From NCBI RefSeq assembly GCF_014649395.1, contig NZ_BMSY01000001.1, positions 1-64,000 on the forward strand: 64,000 bases of DNA, in the 5' to 3' direction. Below, one piece after another: positions 51,768-60,162 of the stretch. Source of the stretch: Streptomyces aureoverticillatus (GTDB lineage Bacteria > Actinomycetota > Actinomycetes > Streptomycetales > Streptomycetaceae). Each line of letters starts with the position of its first letter. Positions within the stretch are counted from its first letter, which is position 1. The position numbers and the translations under genes are program-made. Below the pieces are notes generated by a model. That model saw only the letters and a program-made list of their open reading frames with translations. It was not told where the DNA came from and did not search any database.

Positions 51768-52074
51768 GAGTACATCCTCCCCCAAGCCGCACGGGAACCG
51801 CGCCCGTCCGTGACCCCCCGCCGGATTGCGGGGCCACCGGACGGGCCGGCTCCCTCGTTACTACAGGCCCCGAGGAGGACCGTGCGTCGCGCGGGGTCCC
51901 CACCCCGCGCCGTGGTTGCCGCCCCTGGGGCGGTGTCTTGCTCGTACGTCCGTACGCAGCTTTCGCTACGGCTCGTAGCGTAACTGGCGGGCGCGGGGCG
52001 CGGCACCGGGCGTCGCGTGATCTGCCTCACTCGGCGCTGGTCAGGGCGCCCATACTGGCCGGTATGGTCACGGG
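51768..52074. other. Divergent intergenic region between ybbN and TetR
   Basis: 307 nt holding the ybbN leader with a GCGCGGGGT/ACCCCGCGC stem (51889-51910), a CCGCCCC-T-GGGGCGG dyad near 51920, the dyad CGCTACG-GCT-CGTAGCG (51964-51980) and the TetR operator listed separately. No gene. Confidence 0.6.
52050..52068 (+). promoter_or_regulatory. TetR autoregulatory site overlapping a leaderless promoter
   Basis: CCATAC-TGGCCG-GTATGG (52050-52067) overlaps the -10 box TATGGT (52063-52068), which lies 6 nt before the ATG at 52075. Binding here would occlude RNA polymerase. Confidence 0.7.
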
Positions 52075-52716
52075 ATGCAGAGCCGCAGCACACCGCCGAC
52101 GCGCGCGGGAGGACGACCGCGCAGCGCCGAGGCGGACACCGCCATCCTCGAAGCGACCAGGCAGGCGCTGGTCGATCTCGGCTGGACCAAGCTGACCCTG
52201 GGCGACGTCGCCACCCGGGCGGGGGTGGCCAAGACCACCCTCTACCGGCGCTGGGCGGGCAAGAGCGAGCTGGTGGTGGACGCCGTGGCCGAGCTCTTCG
52301 ACGAGCTCGAACTGCCGGACAGCGGCAGCCTGGCCGCGGACATCGAGGGCGTGGTGCTGCAGTTCGCCGCGCTGCTCGGGCGGCCCGAGACGAAGACCGC
52401 GCTGATGGCGGTGGTCGCCGAGTCCACGACGGACGAGCCGCTGCGCGAACGCATCCGCGCGTCCATCGTCGACCGCCAGAAGCGGCTCGTCCTCACCGGC
52501 CGGGCGCGCGCCCAGGCCCGCGGCGAACTTCCCGTCGAGCCCGACGCGGCCTCCGCCGCGGCGACCGCGGACCTCATCTTCGACGTGATCGCCGGGGCGG
52601 TGGTGCATCGCGCTTTGGTCAGCGCGGAACCGGTGGACGGGGAGTGGGCTCGCCGGTTCACGTTGCTGATCCTGGGGGGCCTGTCCGCGGTTTCTGGCCG
52701 GGGGCCTGACGGATGA
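52075..52716 (+). CDS. TetR-family regulator
   Basis: 213 aa. N-terminal HTH (VATRAGVAKTTLYRRWAGKS) and a TetR_C_16/TetR_C_11-like ligand domain. ATG at 52075 without Shine-Dalgarno, leaderless promoter likely. No obvious partner gene; ybbN is divergent but separated by 307 nt. Function unknown. Confidence 0.92.
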   Translation: MQSRSTPPTRAGGRPRSAEADTAILEATRQALVDLGWTKLTLGDVATRAGVAKTTLYRRWAGKSELVVDAVAELFDELELPDSGSLAADIEGVVLQFAALLGRPETKTALMAVVAESTTDEPLRERIRASIVDRQKRLVLTGRARAQARGELPVEPDAASAAATADLIFDVIAGAVVHRALVSAEPVDGEWARRFTLLILGGLSAVSGRGPDG

Positions 52717-52739
52717 TCCCCGGTGACCGCCGACAATCC

Positions 52740-52960
52740 TCTGCCGCGAACGGCCTTTTTTCTCCCACCCGCCCACCCGTTGCGGTGGCTGCACGGGTGC
52801 GGGTTCATGCCTGAACCGGCACCCGCGCAACGAACCGCAACGGGCGGGCGGGTGGGAGCAATCCGCCGCGAAGCGGCGGGCCTGAACCCGCAGCCGCGCA
52901 CCGGACCGCAACGGGCGGGCGGGTGGGAGACAACCGCCGCGAAGCGGCGGGCTCGAAGCG
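52740..52960. repeat. Direct repeats and hairpins between TetR and the epimerase gene
   Basis: CCGCAACGGGCGGGCGGGTG runs into CCGCCGC-GAA-GCGGCGG at 52835-52880 and again at 52906-52951, a 71-bp period; a related half-copy in the opposite sense begins near 52757. The CCGCCGC-GAA-GCGGCGG stems can terminate transcription of both convergent genes. Confidence 0.85.
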
Positions 52961-52968
52961 ACGAACCG

Positions 52969-53994
52969 TCAGACCTGATAGGTGTGCGCAGCGAAGAGGG
53001 ACAGGTTCTCGGCGACCCACGCCGAGGTGCGGGCGAGCCCCTCGCGGAGCGGCACGACCGGCTCCCAGCCGGACAACTCCCGGGCAAGGGAGTTGTCCGA
53101 CACGAGCCGCTCCACCTCGCTCCCAGCAGGCCGCATCCGCGCAGGATCGGCCACCACCACAGCGTCCCGCCCACTCGCGGCGATCAACTCCCGCGCCAGC
53201 TCCCCGATCGAGATCTCCCGGCCCACGCCGAGATTCACCACCTGGCCGACAGCGGCATCGCACTCGGCCACTGCGAGGAACCCGCGCGCCGTGTCCGTGA
53301 CGTACGTGAAGTCCCGCGTGGGCGTCAGGGCGCCCAGCCTGATCTCCCGCGCCCCGGCGTGCAGTTGGGCGAGAATGGTGGGGATCACGGCACGCGCGGA
53401 CTGCCGCGGGCCGTAGGTGTTGAAGGGCCGCACCACGGCCACCGGCAGCTCGAAGGCGTGCCAGTGCGAGAGCACGGTCATGTCGGCGCCGATCTTCGAG
53501 GCGGAGTACGGCGACTGCGGCTGGAGCGGGTGCCGCTCGCTGATGGGAACGGTCAGCGCCGTCCCGTACACCTCACTGGTCGAGGTGTGGACAAGTCGAC
53601 GTACGGAGTGCCGGCGGCAGGCCTCGGCGACGTTCTCCGTACCGACGACGTTGGTCTGCACGTACGCGCCGGGAGAGTCGTACGAGTACGGGATCCCGAT
53701 GAGCGCGGCGAGGTGGAAGACGGTGTCGCACCCGGCGACGGCGTCCATCACGCGCCCGGCGTCACGGACGTCACCGGCGAGGAACTCCACCCGCGGGTCC
53801 CCGGCGAGATGCGCCAGGTGCCCCTTGTCGCCATACGGCTTGTAGTGCACGAAGGCACGGACCTTCGCGCCCCGCTCAAGGAGCAGGTCGACGAGGGTCG
53901 AACCGATGAAGCCCTCGGCGCCGGTGACGAGGACGGTGCGGTCGCGCCAAGAAAAAGGGGAAAAGGGCGCAGAGTCGTTCATGGGGTCGTTCAT
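52969..53994 (-). CDS. NAD-dependent sugar epimerase/dehydratase (extended SDR)
   Basis: 341 aa. TGAEGFIGS nucleotide motif, catalytic S..YSASK (STSEVYGTAL; SPYSASKIGADM) and FNTYGPRQSARAVIP near the substrate pocket. Typical of NDP-sugar 4-epimerases or 4,6-dehydratases. ATG at 53994 overlaps the murG2 stop as ATGA; the first codons are a duplication (MNDPMND). Substrate unknown, but its coupling to a MurG-like transferase suggests it makes or alters the sugar donor. Confidence 0.9.
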   Translation of the reverse strand: MNDPMNDSAPFSPFSWRDRTVLVTGAEGFIGSTLVDLLLERGAKVRAFVHYKPYGDKGHLAHLAGDPRVEFLAGDVRDAGRVMDAVAGCDTVFHLAALIGIPYSYDSPGAYVQTNVVGTENVAEACRRHSVRRLVHTSTSEVYGTALTVPISERHPLQPQSPYSASKIGADMTVLSHWHAFELPVAVVRPFNTYGPRQSARAVIPTILAQLHAGAREIRLGALTPTRDFTYVTDTARGFLAVAECDAAVGQVVNLGVGREISIGELARELIAASGRDAVVVADPARMRPAGSEVERLVSDNSLARELSGWEPVVPLREGLARTSAWVAENLSLFAAHTYQV

Positions 53995-55196
53995 GCCGCG
54001 TACTCCAGGTGATCGGTGTGCTGGGTGAGGTGCAGGACCCGCTCGGCGAGCAGGTCGGCGGCCCGGGCGTGCGGCCCGGGATCCGCGGCGCCGCTCATGG
54101 CGGCGAGCCGCGCGGGGTCGTCGAGCAGCGGTCCGACGAGCCCCGCGAGCCGGTCGGCGGTGGTCTCGGCGTCGGGAAGGAGCAGCCCGGCGCCGGCGTC
54201 GGAGAGGACCCGCGCGTTGTGGGTCTGGTGGTCGCCGGGGGCGTGCGGGTAGGGCACGAGGACGGCCGGGACGCCGGTCGCGGCGAGTTCGGCGACGGTG
54301 GCCGAGCCCGCGCGGCAGACGACGAGGTCGGCAGCGGCGTAGGCGAGGTCCATCCGGTCCAGGTAGGGCACGGCCCGCGCGACCGCGCCCGCTCCCTCGT
54401 GCCCTTCCTGCGCGAGCCGCCGCCGCGTCTCGTCGAGCGCCGCCGGACCGGTCTTGATCAGCAGCGATACGTCGCCACGCCACCGCCAGCGGGCGGCGAG
54501 CCCGAGCGCGGCCTCGGTGAGGCGGGCCGCGCCCAGGCTGCCGCCGTTGAAGAGCAGCAGCCGCGCCCCGTCGGGCACACCGAGGGCGCGCCGGGCCTCG
54601 GCGCGCAGCGCGGCCCGGTCCAGGGACGCGAGGGCGGCGGCGATGGGCATGCCGGTGGTGGTGGCGCGGTCGCCGCCCGGCAGGTGGGCCCGGCTGCGGT
54701 CGAAGGCGACGGCGATGTGCGGGGTGAGCCGGGCGGCGAACCGGTTGGCGCGGCCGGGCACGGCGTTGGACTCGTGGATGAGGCTGGGCAGTCCGGCCAT
54801 GCGCGCGCCGACGATCACGGGCGCGCTCGGGTAGCCGCCCATGCCGACGGCGACCTGTGCGCCCTGCGCCCGCAGGATGGCCCGGCACTGGGCGCCGGAC
54901 TTCAGCAGGGCCGCGGGCAGCAGATAGCGGCGGGCGCCGAGCGACGGGTCGAAGGGGATCATGTCGACGGTGTGCAGCCGGTAGCCGGCCTCGGGGATGA
55001 GCCGGGTCTCCAGGCCGCGCTCGGTGCCCACGAAGGAGATCACCGCGTCCGGCACGGCCCGGCGCAGGGCGTCGGCGAGGGCGAGGCCCGGATAGATGTG
55101 GCCGCCGGTGCCGCCCGCGCCGATCACGACGGACAGCGGCCTGTTCGTGTGGGTCGCCGCGGGACGGGCCGTGGCGGAGGTGACGGGAGTTCTCAT
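53991..55196 (-). CDS. murG2: MurG-like UDP-GlcNAc:undecaprenyl-PP-MurNAc-peptide transferase (second copy type)
   Basis: 401 aa. GT28 fold: GAGGTGGHIYPGLALADAL (lipid-facing N-domain), GMGGYPSAPVIVGA, HESNAVPGRANR, and the donor loop CRAGSATVAELAATGVP with PYPHAPGDHQ. The gene is not in a dcw cluster (no ftsW, murC or ftsQ nearby), so it is likely a paralogue of the essential murG. It is co-transcribed with an NAD-sugar enzyme and divergent from a two-component system. Could add a modified sugar to lipid I or a related carrier. Confidence 0.88.
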   Translation of the reverse strand: MRTPVTSATARPAATHTNRPLSVVIGAGGTGGHIYPGLALADALRRAVPDAVISFVGTERGLETRLIPEAGYRLHTVDMIPFDPSLGARRYLLPAALLKSGAQCRAILRAQGAQVAVGMGGYPSAPVIVGARMAGLPSLIHESNAVPGRANRFAARLTPHIAVAFDRSRAHLPGGDRATTTGMPIAAALASLDRAALRAEARRALGVPDGARLLLFNGGSLGAARLTEAALGLAARWRWRGDVSLLIKTGPAALDETRRRLAQEGHEGAGAVARAVPYLDRMDLAYAAADLVVCRAGSATVAELAATGVPAVLVPYPHAPGDHQTHNARVLSDAGAGLLLPDAETTADRLAGLVGPLLDDPARLAAMSGAADPGPHARAADLLAERVLHLTQHTDHLEYAA

Positions 55197-55221
55197 GGCA
55201 CCGGAGCCTCGCGACCCGTCC

Positions 55222-55238
55222 TAAGAGGGTTTTAAGAG
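55222..55238. promoter_or_regulatory. OmpR-type direct repeat in the murG2/response regulator divergent region
   Basis: TAAGAG occurs at 55222-55227 and 55233-55238, exactly 11 bp apart, in a locally A/T-rich stretch. OmpR/PhoB regulators bind pairs of half sites with this spacing, so the adjacent regulator may control murG2 and itself. Confidence 0.55.
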
Positions 55239-55299
55239 CCGCATTTGGCACCTTTGGTTCATGAGCTGGTTCAGGAGCGGTACGAGATGCACGAGCCGC

Positions 55300-55376
55300 A
55301 CGCGGCGTACGAGCCATACGCGGCGTACGAGCCATACGCGGCGTACGAGGTGTACGAGGCGTACGAGGCGTACGAG
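55300..55376 (+). repeat. Tandem GTACGAG-rich repeat upstream of, or at the start of, the response regulator
   Basis: CGTACGAGCCATACGCGG repeats twice, then shorter GCGTACGAGG units follow up to 55376. Open in the frame of the response regulator, giving a Tyr/Ala/Glu/Pro-rich peptide. Confidence 0.8.
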
Positions 55377-55424
55377 GTCCGGGGGCCCCGGCACGAGCGC
55401 GGGCACGAGCGCGGGCGGCACCGC

Positions 55425-56129
55425 ATGACGGCCGCCGCCGCCAAGATCCTCGTCGTCGACGACGACCCGGAGGTGCGCGCCGCGGTGGAGGACGCGCTGA
55501 CCGTCGAGGGGCATCATGTGCGCGGGGCCGCGGACGGCCACCGGGCGCTGACCGCGGTGGCCCGGTGGGAGCCGGACCTGCTGGTCCTGGACGTGATGAT
55601 GCCCGTCATGGACGGCCTGGCGGTGTGCCGCAGGCTGCGCGCGGCGGGCGACCGCACACCGGTGCTCGTGCTGACGGCCCTGGACTCGGTGAGCGACCGC
55701 GTCGACGGGCTCGACGCGGGCGCCGACGACTATCTCGTCAAGCCGTTCGCCCTGGACGAGTTGGTGGCCCGGGTCCGCGCGCTGCTGCGCCGCGCCGCGC
55801 CGGATGCGGCCGACCCCGGCCGCGACGGCGACGAGCTCGGGTACGGCGATCTGACCCTCGACGTACGCACCCGGACCGGGGTGCGCGGCGGGCGGCGCGT
55901 CGAGTTCAGCCGCACCGAGGCCACCCTCCTCGAACTGCTGCTGCGCAACGCGGGCCAGGTGCTTCCGCGCGAGCTGATCCACGAGTCGGTGTGGGGGCGG
56001 GACTTCGGCCCGGACTCCAACTCCCTCGCGGTGTACGTCGGTTATCTGCGCCGCAAGCTGGAGTCCGGCGGCGAGGCCCGGCTCGTGCACACGGTGCACG
56101 GCGTCGGCTACCGGCTCGGCTCGCCGTGA
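55425..56129 (+). CDS. OmpR-family response regulator
   Basis: 234 aa from ATG 55425. Receiver: VDDDP, phospho-Asp LLVLDVMMP, TALDS, Lys in LVKPF. The C-terminal winged helix of OmpR type ends GVGYRLGSP. An upstream ATG at 55287 with AGGAG could add 46 residues made of repeated AYEPY/AYEV units encoded by a tandem 18-bp repeat (CGTACGAGCCATACGCGG); the repeat is unlike any receiver domain. GTGA overlap with the kinase gene. Confidence 0.92.
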   Translation: MTAAAAKILVVDDDPEVRAAVEDALTVEGHHVRGAADGHRALTAVARWEPDLLVLDVMMPVMDGLAVCRRLRAAGDRTPVLVLTALDSVSDRVDGLDAGADDYLVKPFALDELVARVRALLRRAAPDAADPGRDGDELGYGDLTLDVRTRTGVRGGRRVEFSRTEATLLELLLRNAGQVLPRELIHESVWGRDFGPDSNSLAVYVGYLRRKLESGGEARLVHTVHGVGYRLGSP

Positions 56130-57592
56130 GCGCCCGCCGCGCCCACCGCCGTCTCGGGGCGCGCTGGCGGCGGCGCCGTCCGCTGCGTACGCGGCTCGCG
56201 GTGGCCGCGTCCGCGGCGGTCGCGCTCGTCGCGGTCTGCGTCTGCGTCGCGTCGTTCTTCGTGATCCGGTACAAGCTCTACCAGCAGCTCGACCAGAACC
56301 TCGCCCAGACCGCGACCCTGATCGCCCAGCAGCACGACTACGACAAGGACTACGGCGTACTCACCGGCGAGTGCCGCTTCCTCGGCGCCCCCGCCTGCGC
56401 GCAGATCGTCCCCAAGGCCGCGTCCGACGACCCGAAGAAGCCGTACCTGCTGCCCGTCACCCGGGCGACCCGGCAGGTCGCCGCCGGTGAACTGGCGCCG
56501 TACAACACGAGTTTCACCCTCCCCGACGGCAAGCCCGCGCGGATGCTCACCACCCACTACGGCAAGGGCGCCGCCGTGCAGGTCGCCATGCGGGCCGACA
56601 TCGCCGAGCGCGGGGTGCGGCAGACCGCCGCGATCCTGGCCGTGGTGGGCGGGGCGGGCGTGCTGCTCTCCGCGGTCGGCGGGTACTGGGTGTCCCGGAC
56701 CGGGCTCGCGCCGGTCGCGCGGCTCACCGCGACGGCGGAGCGGATCGCGGCGACGCGGGACGCCCGGCACCGGATCGAGCTGCCGCCGGGGCCGCCGGAA
56801 GGGTCCGGGCGGGCCCGGAGGCCCGGGCGCTTCGGTCGATTCAAGCGCTTCGCGGGATTCGGGCGGGACGGTGGTGAGGACGAGGTGACGCGGCTCGCCA
56901 CCGCCTTCAACACCATGCTCGGCGAGCTGGAGGAGTCCGTCGCCGCGCGCCGGCGGCTCGTCGCCGACGCCTCGCACGAGCTGCGTACGCCGCTGACGGC
57001 GCTGCGGACGAACGCCGAACTCCTCGCCCGCGCCGACCTGTTGAACAAGGCTCAGCGGGACCGCGCCTCCGGGGCGCTCGCCCGGCAGTTGCGGGAGGTC
57101 ACCGGCCTGGTGAACGACCTCATCGAGCTCGCGCGGGACGAGGAGCCGCAGCCGCTCGTCGAGGACGTGGCGCTGGCGCCGCTGGTCGGGCATGTCGTGG
57201 ACGCGGCGCGGGAGCACTGGCCCGGCGTCGTCTTCGTACTCGACGTCTCACCGGACGCCGCCGGGCTCACCCTCCCCGGCGTGCCCGCCCGGCTCGCCCG
57301 CCTCCTCACCAACCTCCTCGACAACGCCGCGAAGTTCAGCCCGCCGGGCGGGGTGGTCGAAGTCGGCCTGTCCTCCGCCTACCTGACGGTCCGTGACCAC
57401 GGCCCCGGCATCTCCCCCGAAGACCTCCCGCACGTCTTCGACCGCTTCTACCGCGCGGAAAAGGCCCGCTCCCTGCCCGGCTCCGGGCTCGGCCTCGCCA
57501 TGGCCCGCCAGATCGCGCGGGCGCACGGCGCCGAACTGTCGGCGGAGCGGGCACCGGGCGGGGGCGCCTTGTTCAGGCTGACGCTGCGCTGA
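56126..57592 (+). CDS. Sensor histidine kinase (HAMP type)
   Basis: 488 aa. TM1 (about 28-50), an external region of about 110 residues with a Cys pair (TGECRFLGAPACAQI), TM2 (about 168-190), HAMP, H-box DASHELRTPLTALR, N-box NLLDNAAKFSP, GSGLGLAMARQIA. GTG at 56126 overlaps the response regulator stop. With the adjacent murG2/epimerase genes it likely senses envelope stress or a cell-wall-targeting compound. Confidence 0.93.
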   Translation: MSARRAHRRLGARWRRRRPLRTRLAVAASAAVALVAVCVCVASFFVIRYKLYQQLDQNLAQTATLIAQQHDYDKDYGVLTGECRFLGAPACAQIVPKAASDDPKKPYLLPVTRATRQVAAGELAPYNTSFTLPDGKPARMLTTHYGKGAAVQVAMRADIAERGVRQTAAILAVVGGAGVLLSAVGGYWVSRTGLAPVARLTATAERIAATRDARHRIELPPGPPEGSGRARRPGRFGRFKRFAGFGRDGGEDEVTRLATAFNTMLGELEESVAARRRLVADASHELRTPLTALRTNAELLARADLLNKAQRDRASGALARQLREVTGLVNDLIELARDEEPQPLVEDVALAPLVGHVVDAAREHWPGVVFVLDVSPDAAGLTLPGVPARLARLLTNLLDNAAKFSPPGGVVEVGLSSAYLTVRDHGPGISPEDLPHVFDRFYRAEKARSLPGSGLGLAMARQIARAHGAELSAERAPGGGALFRLTLR

Positions 57593-57605
57593 GCGTTCCC
57601 CGACC

Positions 57606-57775
57606 CCGCCCCTTCCCGAAACCGGGGGGCTCCGCCCCCGGACCCCCGTATCGGCCTGAACGGCCTCGTCCTCAAACGCCGGACGGGCTGACAACGTGCC
57701 GCAAGAATCCAGCCCCTCCGGCGTTTGAGGAGCGGGGGTCTGGGGGCAGAGCCCCCAGTTTCGGGAAGGGGCGGG
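57606..57775. repeat. Large inverted repeat made of two head-to-head copies of the dispersed element (copy 4)
   Basis: One copy runs leftward (GTCCTCAAACGCCGGACGGG at 57668) and one rightward (AGCCCCTCCGGCGTTTGAGG at 57711). The outer arms (CCCCTTCCCGAAAC / GTTTCGGGAAGGGG-like) also match, so the whole can fold into a roughly 65-bp imperfect stem. Lies between the convergent histidine kinase and icmA genes. Confidence 0.85.
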
Positions 57776-57798
57776 ATTGGGGAAGCCCCCGGCAGGGC

Positions 57799-59499
57799 CT
57801 AGAACCCCGCCGGCTCCGTGTACACCCCCCACTCGTCCCGCAGCACCCCACAGATCTCCCCGAGCGTCGCCTCCGCACGGACCGCCTCCAGCATGGGGGC
57901 GATCATGTTGGACCCGTCGCGCGCGGCGGCGAGCATCGCGTCCAGAGAGGCCCGCACCCGCGCGTCGTCCCGCCCGGCCTTACGCCCCCCGAGCACAGCC
58001 ACCTGCTCCCGCTCGACCTCATGGCTCACCCGTAGGATCTCCAGGTCACCGGTCACGGAGCCATGGTGGACGTTGACGCCGACGACCCGCTTGTCGCCCT
58101 TCTCCAGGGCCCGCTGGTACTGGAAGGCGGACTCGGCGATCTCGCCGGTGAACCAGCCGTCCTCGATGCCGCGCAGGATGCCGGAGGTGATGGGCCCGAT
58201 GGGGTGGAGCCCGTCGGGGTGCGCCCGCCGCCCGCGCTCCTTGATCTGCTCGAAGATCTTCTCGGCGTCCGCCTCGATGCGGTCGGTGAGCTGCTCTACG
58301 TACCAGGAACCGCCCAGCGGGTCGGCGACGTTGGCGACGCCGGTCTCCTCCATGAGCACCTGCTGCGTACGCAGCGCGATCTCGGCAGCCTGCTCGCTCG
58401 GCAGCGCGAGGGTCTCGTCGAGGGCGTTGGTGTGGAGGGAGTTGGTGCCGCCGAGGACGGCCGCGAGGGCCTCCACGGCCGTGCGGACCACGTTGTTGTA
58501 CGGCTGCTGGGCGGTCAGCGAGACGCCGGCGGTCTGGGTGTGGAAGCGCAGCCACTGGGCCTTGTCGGTCTTCGCGCCGTACTCGTCGCGCAGCCAGCGG
58601 GCCCAGATGCGCCGGGCGGCGCGGAACTTGGCGATCTCTTCGAAGAAGTCGACATGGGCGTCGAAGAAGAAGGACAGGCCCGGGGCGAAGACGTCCACGT
58701 CGAGGCCGCGGCTGAGGCCCAGCTCCACGTACCCGAACCCGTCCGCGAGCGTGTACGCCAGTTCCTGCGCGGCCGTCGCCCCGGCCTCGCGGATGTGGTA
58801 GCCGGACACCGAGAGCGGTTTGTACGCGGGGATCTCGCGCGCGCAGTGCTCCATCAGGTCGCCGATGAGCCGCAGATGCGGCTCGGGCTCGAAGAGCCAC
58901 TCCTTCTGCGCGATGTACTCCTTGAAGATGTCGGTCTGGAGCGTGCCGTTCAGGACGGCCGGGTCGACGCCCTGCCGCTCGGCCGCGACCAGGTACATGC
59001 AGAAGACCGGGACGGCGGGCCCGCTGATCGTCATCGACGTCGTGACGTCGCCGAGCGGGATGTCCTGGAACAGGACCTCCATGTCGGCGGCGGAGTCGAT
59101 GGCGACCCCGCAGTGGCCGACCTCGCCGAGCGAGCGCGGGTCGTCGGAGTCGCGGCCCATCAGCGTCGGCATGTCGAAGGCGACGGAGAGGCCGCCGCCG
59201 CCGTTGGCCAGGATCATCTTGTACCGCTCGTTCGTCTGCTCGGCGTTGCCGAAGCCCGCGAACTGGCGGATCGTCCACGTACGCCCTCGATAGCCCGTGG
59301 CATAGAGGCCGCGCGTATAGGGATATTCGCCGGGCCACCCGATCCGCTCGAACCCCTCGTAGGTGTCCCCGGGCCGGGGGCCGTAGACAGGCTCGACCGG
59401 GTCGCCGGAGAGCGTCGTGAAATCCGCGTCGCGCTTCTTCGCGGCGTCGTACCGGGCCTGCCAGCGACGGCGGCCCTCCTCGATGGCGTCAGCGTCCAT
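57799..59499 (-). CDS. icmA: Isobutyryl-CoA mutase large subunit
   Basis: 566 aa, the exact length of IcmA. Adenosylcobalamin-dependent interconversion of isobutyryl-CoA and n-butyryl-CoA, which links valine catabolism to polyketide precursors. The residues that distinguish it from methylmalonyl-CoA mutase are present: Phe80 (IRQFAGF) and Gln198 (EYIAQKE). The cobalamin-binding small subunit icmB is not in this window. ATG at 59499 is 6 nt after TAAATT, a leaderless promoter. Confidence 0.95.
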   Translation of the reverse strand: MDADAIEEGRRRWQARYDAAKKRDADFTTLSGDPVEPVYGPRPGDTYEGFERIGWPGEYPYTRGLYATGYRGRTWTIRQFAGFGNAEQTNERYKMILANGGGGLSVAFDMPTLMGRDSDDPRSLGEVGHCGVAIDSAADMEVLFQDIPLGDVTTSMTISGPAVPVFCMYLVAAERQGVDPAVLNGTLQTDIFKEYIAQKEWLFEPEPHLRLIGDLMEHCAREIPAYKPLSVSGYHIREAGATAAQELAYTLADGFGYVELGLSRGLDVDVFAPGLSFFFDAHVDFFEEIAKFRAARRIWARWLRDEYGAKTDKAQWLRFHTQTAGVSLTAQQPYNNVVRTAVEALAAVLGGTNSLHTNALDETLALPSEQAAEIALRTQQVLMEETGVANVADPLGGSWYVEQLTDRIEADAEKIFEQIKERGRRAHPDGLHPIGPITSGILRGIEDGWFTGEIAESAFQYQRALEKGDKRVVGVNVHHGSVTGDLEILRVSHEVEREQVAVLGGRKAGRDDARVRASLDAMLAAARDGSNMIAPMLEAVRAEATLGEICGVLRDEWGVYTEPAGF

Positions 59500-59505
59500 G
59501 ACGCC

Positions 59506-59535
59506 AATTTACTTGGACGTCCTAGCAAATGTCGA
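59506..59535 (-). promoter_or_regulatory. icmA promoter with AGGACGTCC palindrome
   Basis: On the minus strand TCGACA (59535-59530) and TAAATT (59511-59506) are 18 bp apart, and TAAATT ends 6 nt before the ATG. The spacer contains the near-palindrome TTACTTGGACGTCCTAGCAA (59509-59528), a candidate repressor site. Confidence 0.75.
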
Positions 59536-59583
59536 TGGCTGACCGCCACGGGCAGTCCGCGGCGGGGGAAGCCGGGGTCGGCG

Positions 59584-59916
59584 CTACGCCTTCGCCGTGA
59601 CCGCGGACGCGTCCGTGATCATCGGCTCGACCTCGCGCACGACCTTGCGCTCGACGAAGAACGCGGCCGTGGGGATGGTGCCGGAGACCAGCACCCACAG
59701 GAGCTTGCCGAACGGCCACTTCGCCTTGGAGCCGAGGTCGAAGGCGAAGACGAGGTAGATGATGAAGAGGACGCCGTGGATCTGGGAGACCGCGAGCGTC
59801 AGGCCCTCACCCTTGTCGAAGCCGTACTTGACCACCATGCAGGCGCACAGGATCAACAACATGACGGCCGTGACGTAGGCCATTACCCGGTAGCGGGTCA
59901 GCACGCTGCGTTTCAT
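59584..59916 (-). CDS. DUF3817 small membrane protein
   Basis: 110 aa with three TM helices; signature SQIHGVLFIIYLVFAFDLG. ATG at 59916. Such proteins are widespread in actinobacteria and of unknown function. Flanked by icmA and a MarR gene on the same strand. Confidence 0.9.
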   Translation of the reverse strand: MKRSVLTRYRVMAYVTAVMLLILCACMVVKYGFDKGEGLTLAVSQIHGVLFIIYLVFAFDLGSKAKWPFGKLLWVLVSGTIPTAAFFVERKVVREVEPMITDASAVTAKA

Positions 59917-60081
59917 GGCCACGAGCGTAGCCCGCTCCCTTTTGCGATCTTTCGGCACCCCTTTTCTCCCCGCCCACCCGCCCTCACTACCTACCGGAAC
60001 AGGCCCCACCGCCGTCCGCCTCGTTGCTTGCTGGCGCTGCCCCCCGCCCGGAGGGCGAGGAAGGGCGGGTGGGTGGGAAAA

Positions 60082-60149
60082 AGCCCGTCCGGCGTTTGAG
60101 GACGAGGCGCGGAGCGCCGAAAGGGCGGGGGAAAGGGGGCGCAGCCCCC
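60082..60149. repeat. Dispersed Streptomyces intergenic repeat (copy 5)
   Basis: AGCCCGTCCGGCGTTTGAGG, then GGCGC-GGA-GCGCC and a GGGGGC-GCA-GCCCCC stem (60135-60149) just past the MarR stop. Confidence 0.85.
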
Positions 60150-60162
60150 ATAGGGCTTAGGG

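Noticed and set aside
54009..55235. Open frame antisense to murG2
   Set aside because: Gly/Arg/Gln-rich antisense frame; murG2 on the other strand has all GT28 motifs.
57799..59499. Methylmalonyl-CoA mutase
   Set aside because: Phe80 and Gln198 replace the Tyr and Arg of methylmalonyl-CoA mutase, and the length matches IcmA.
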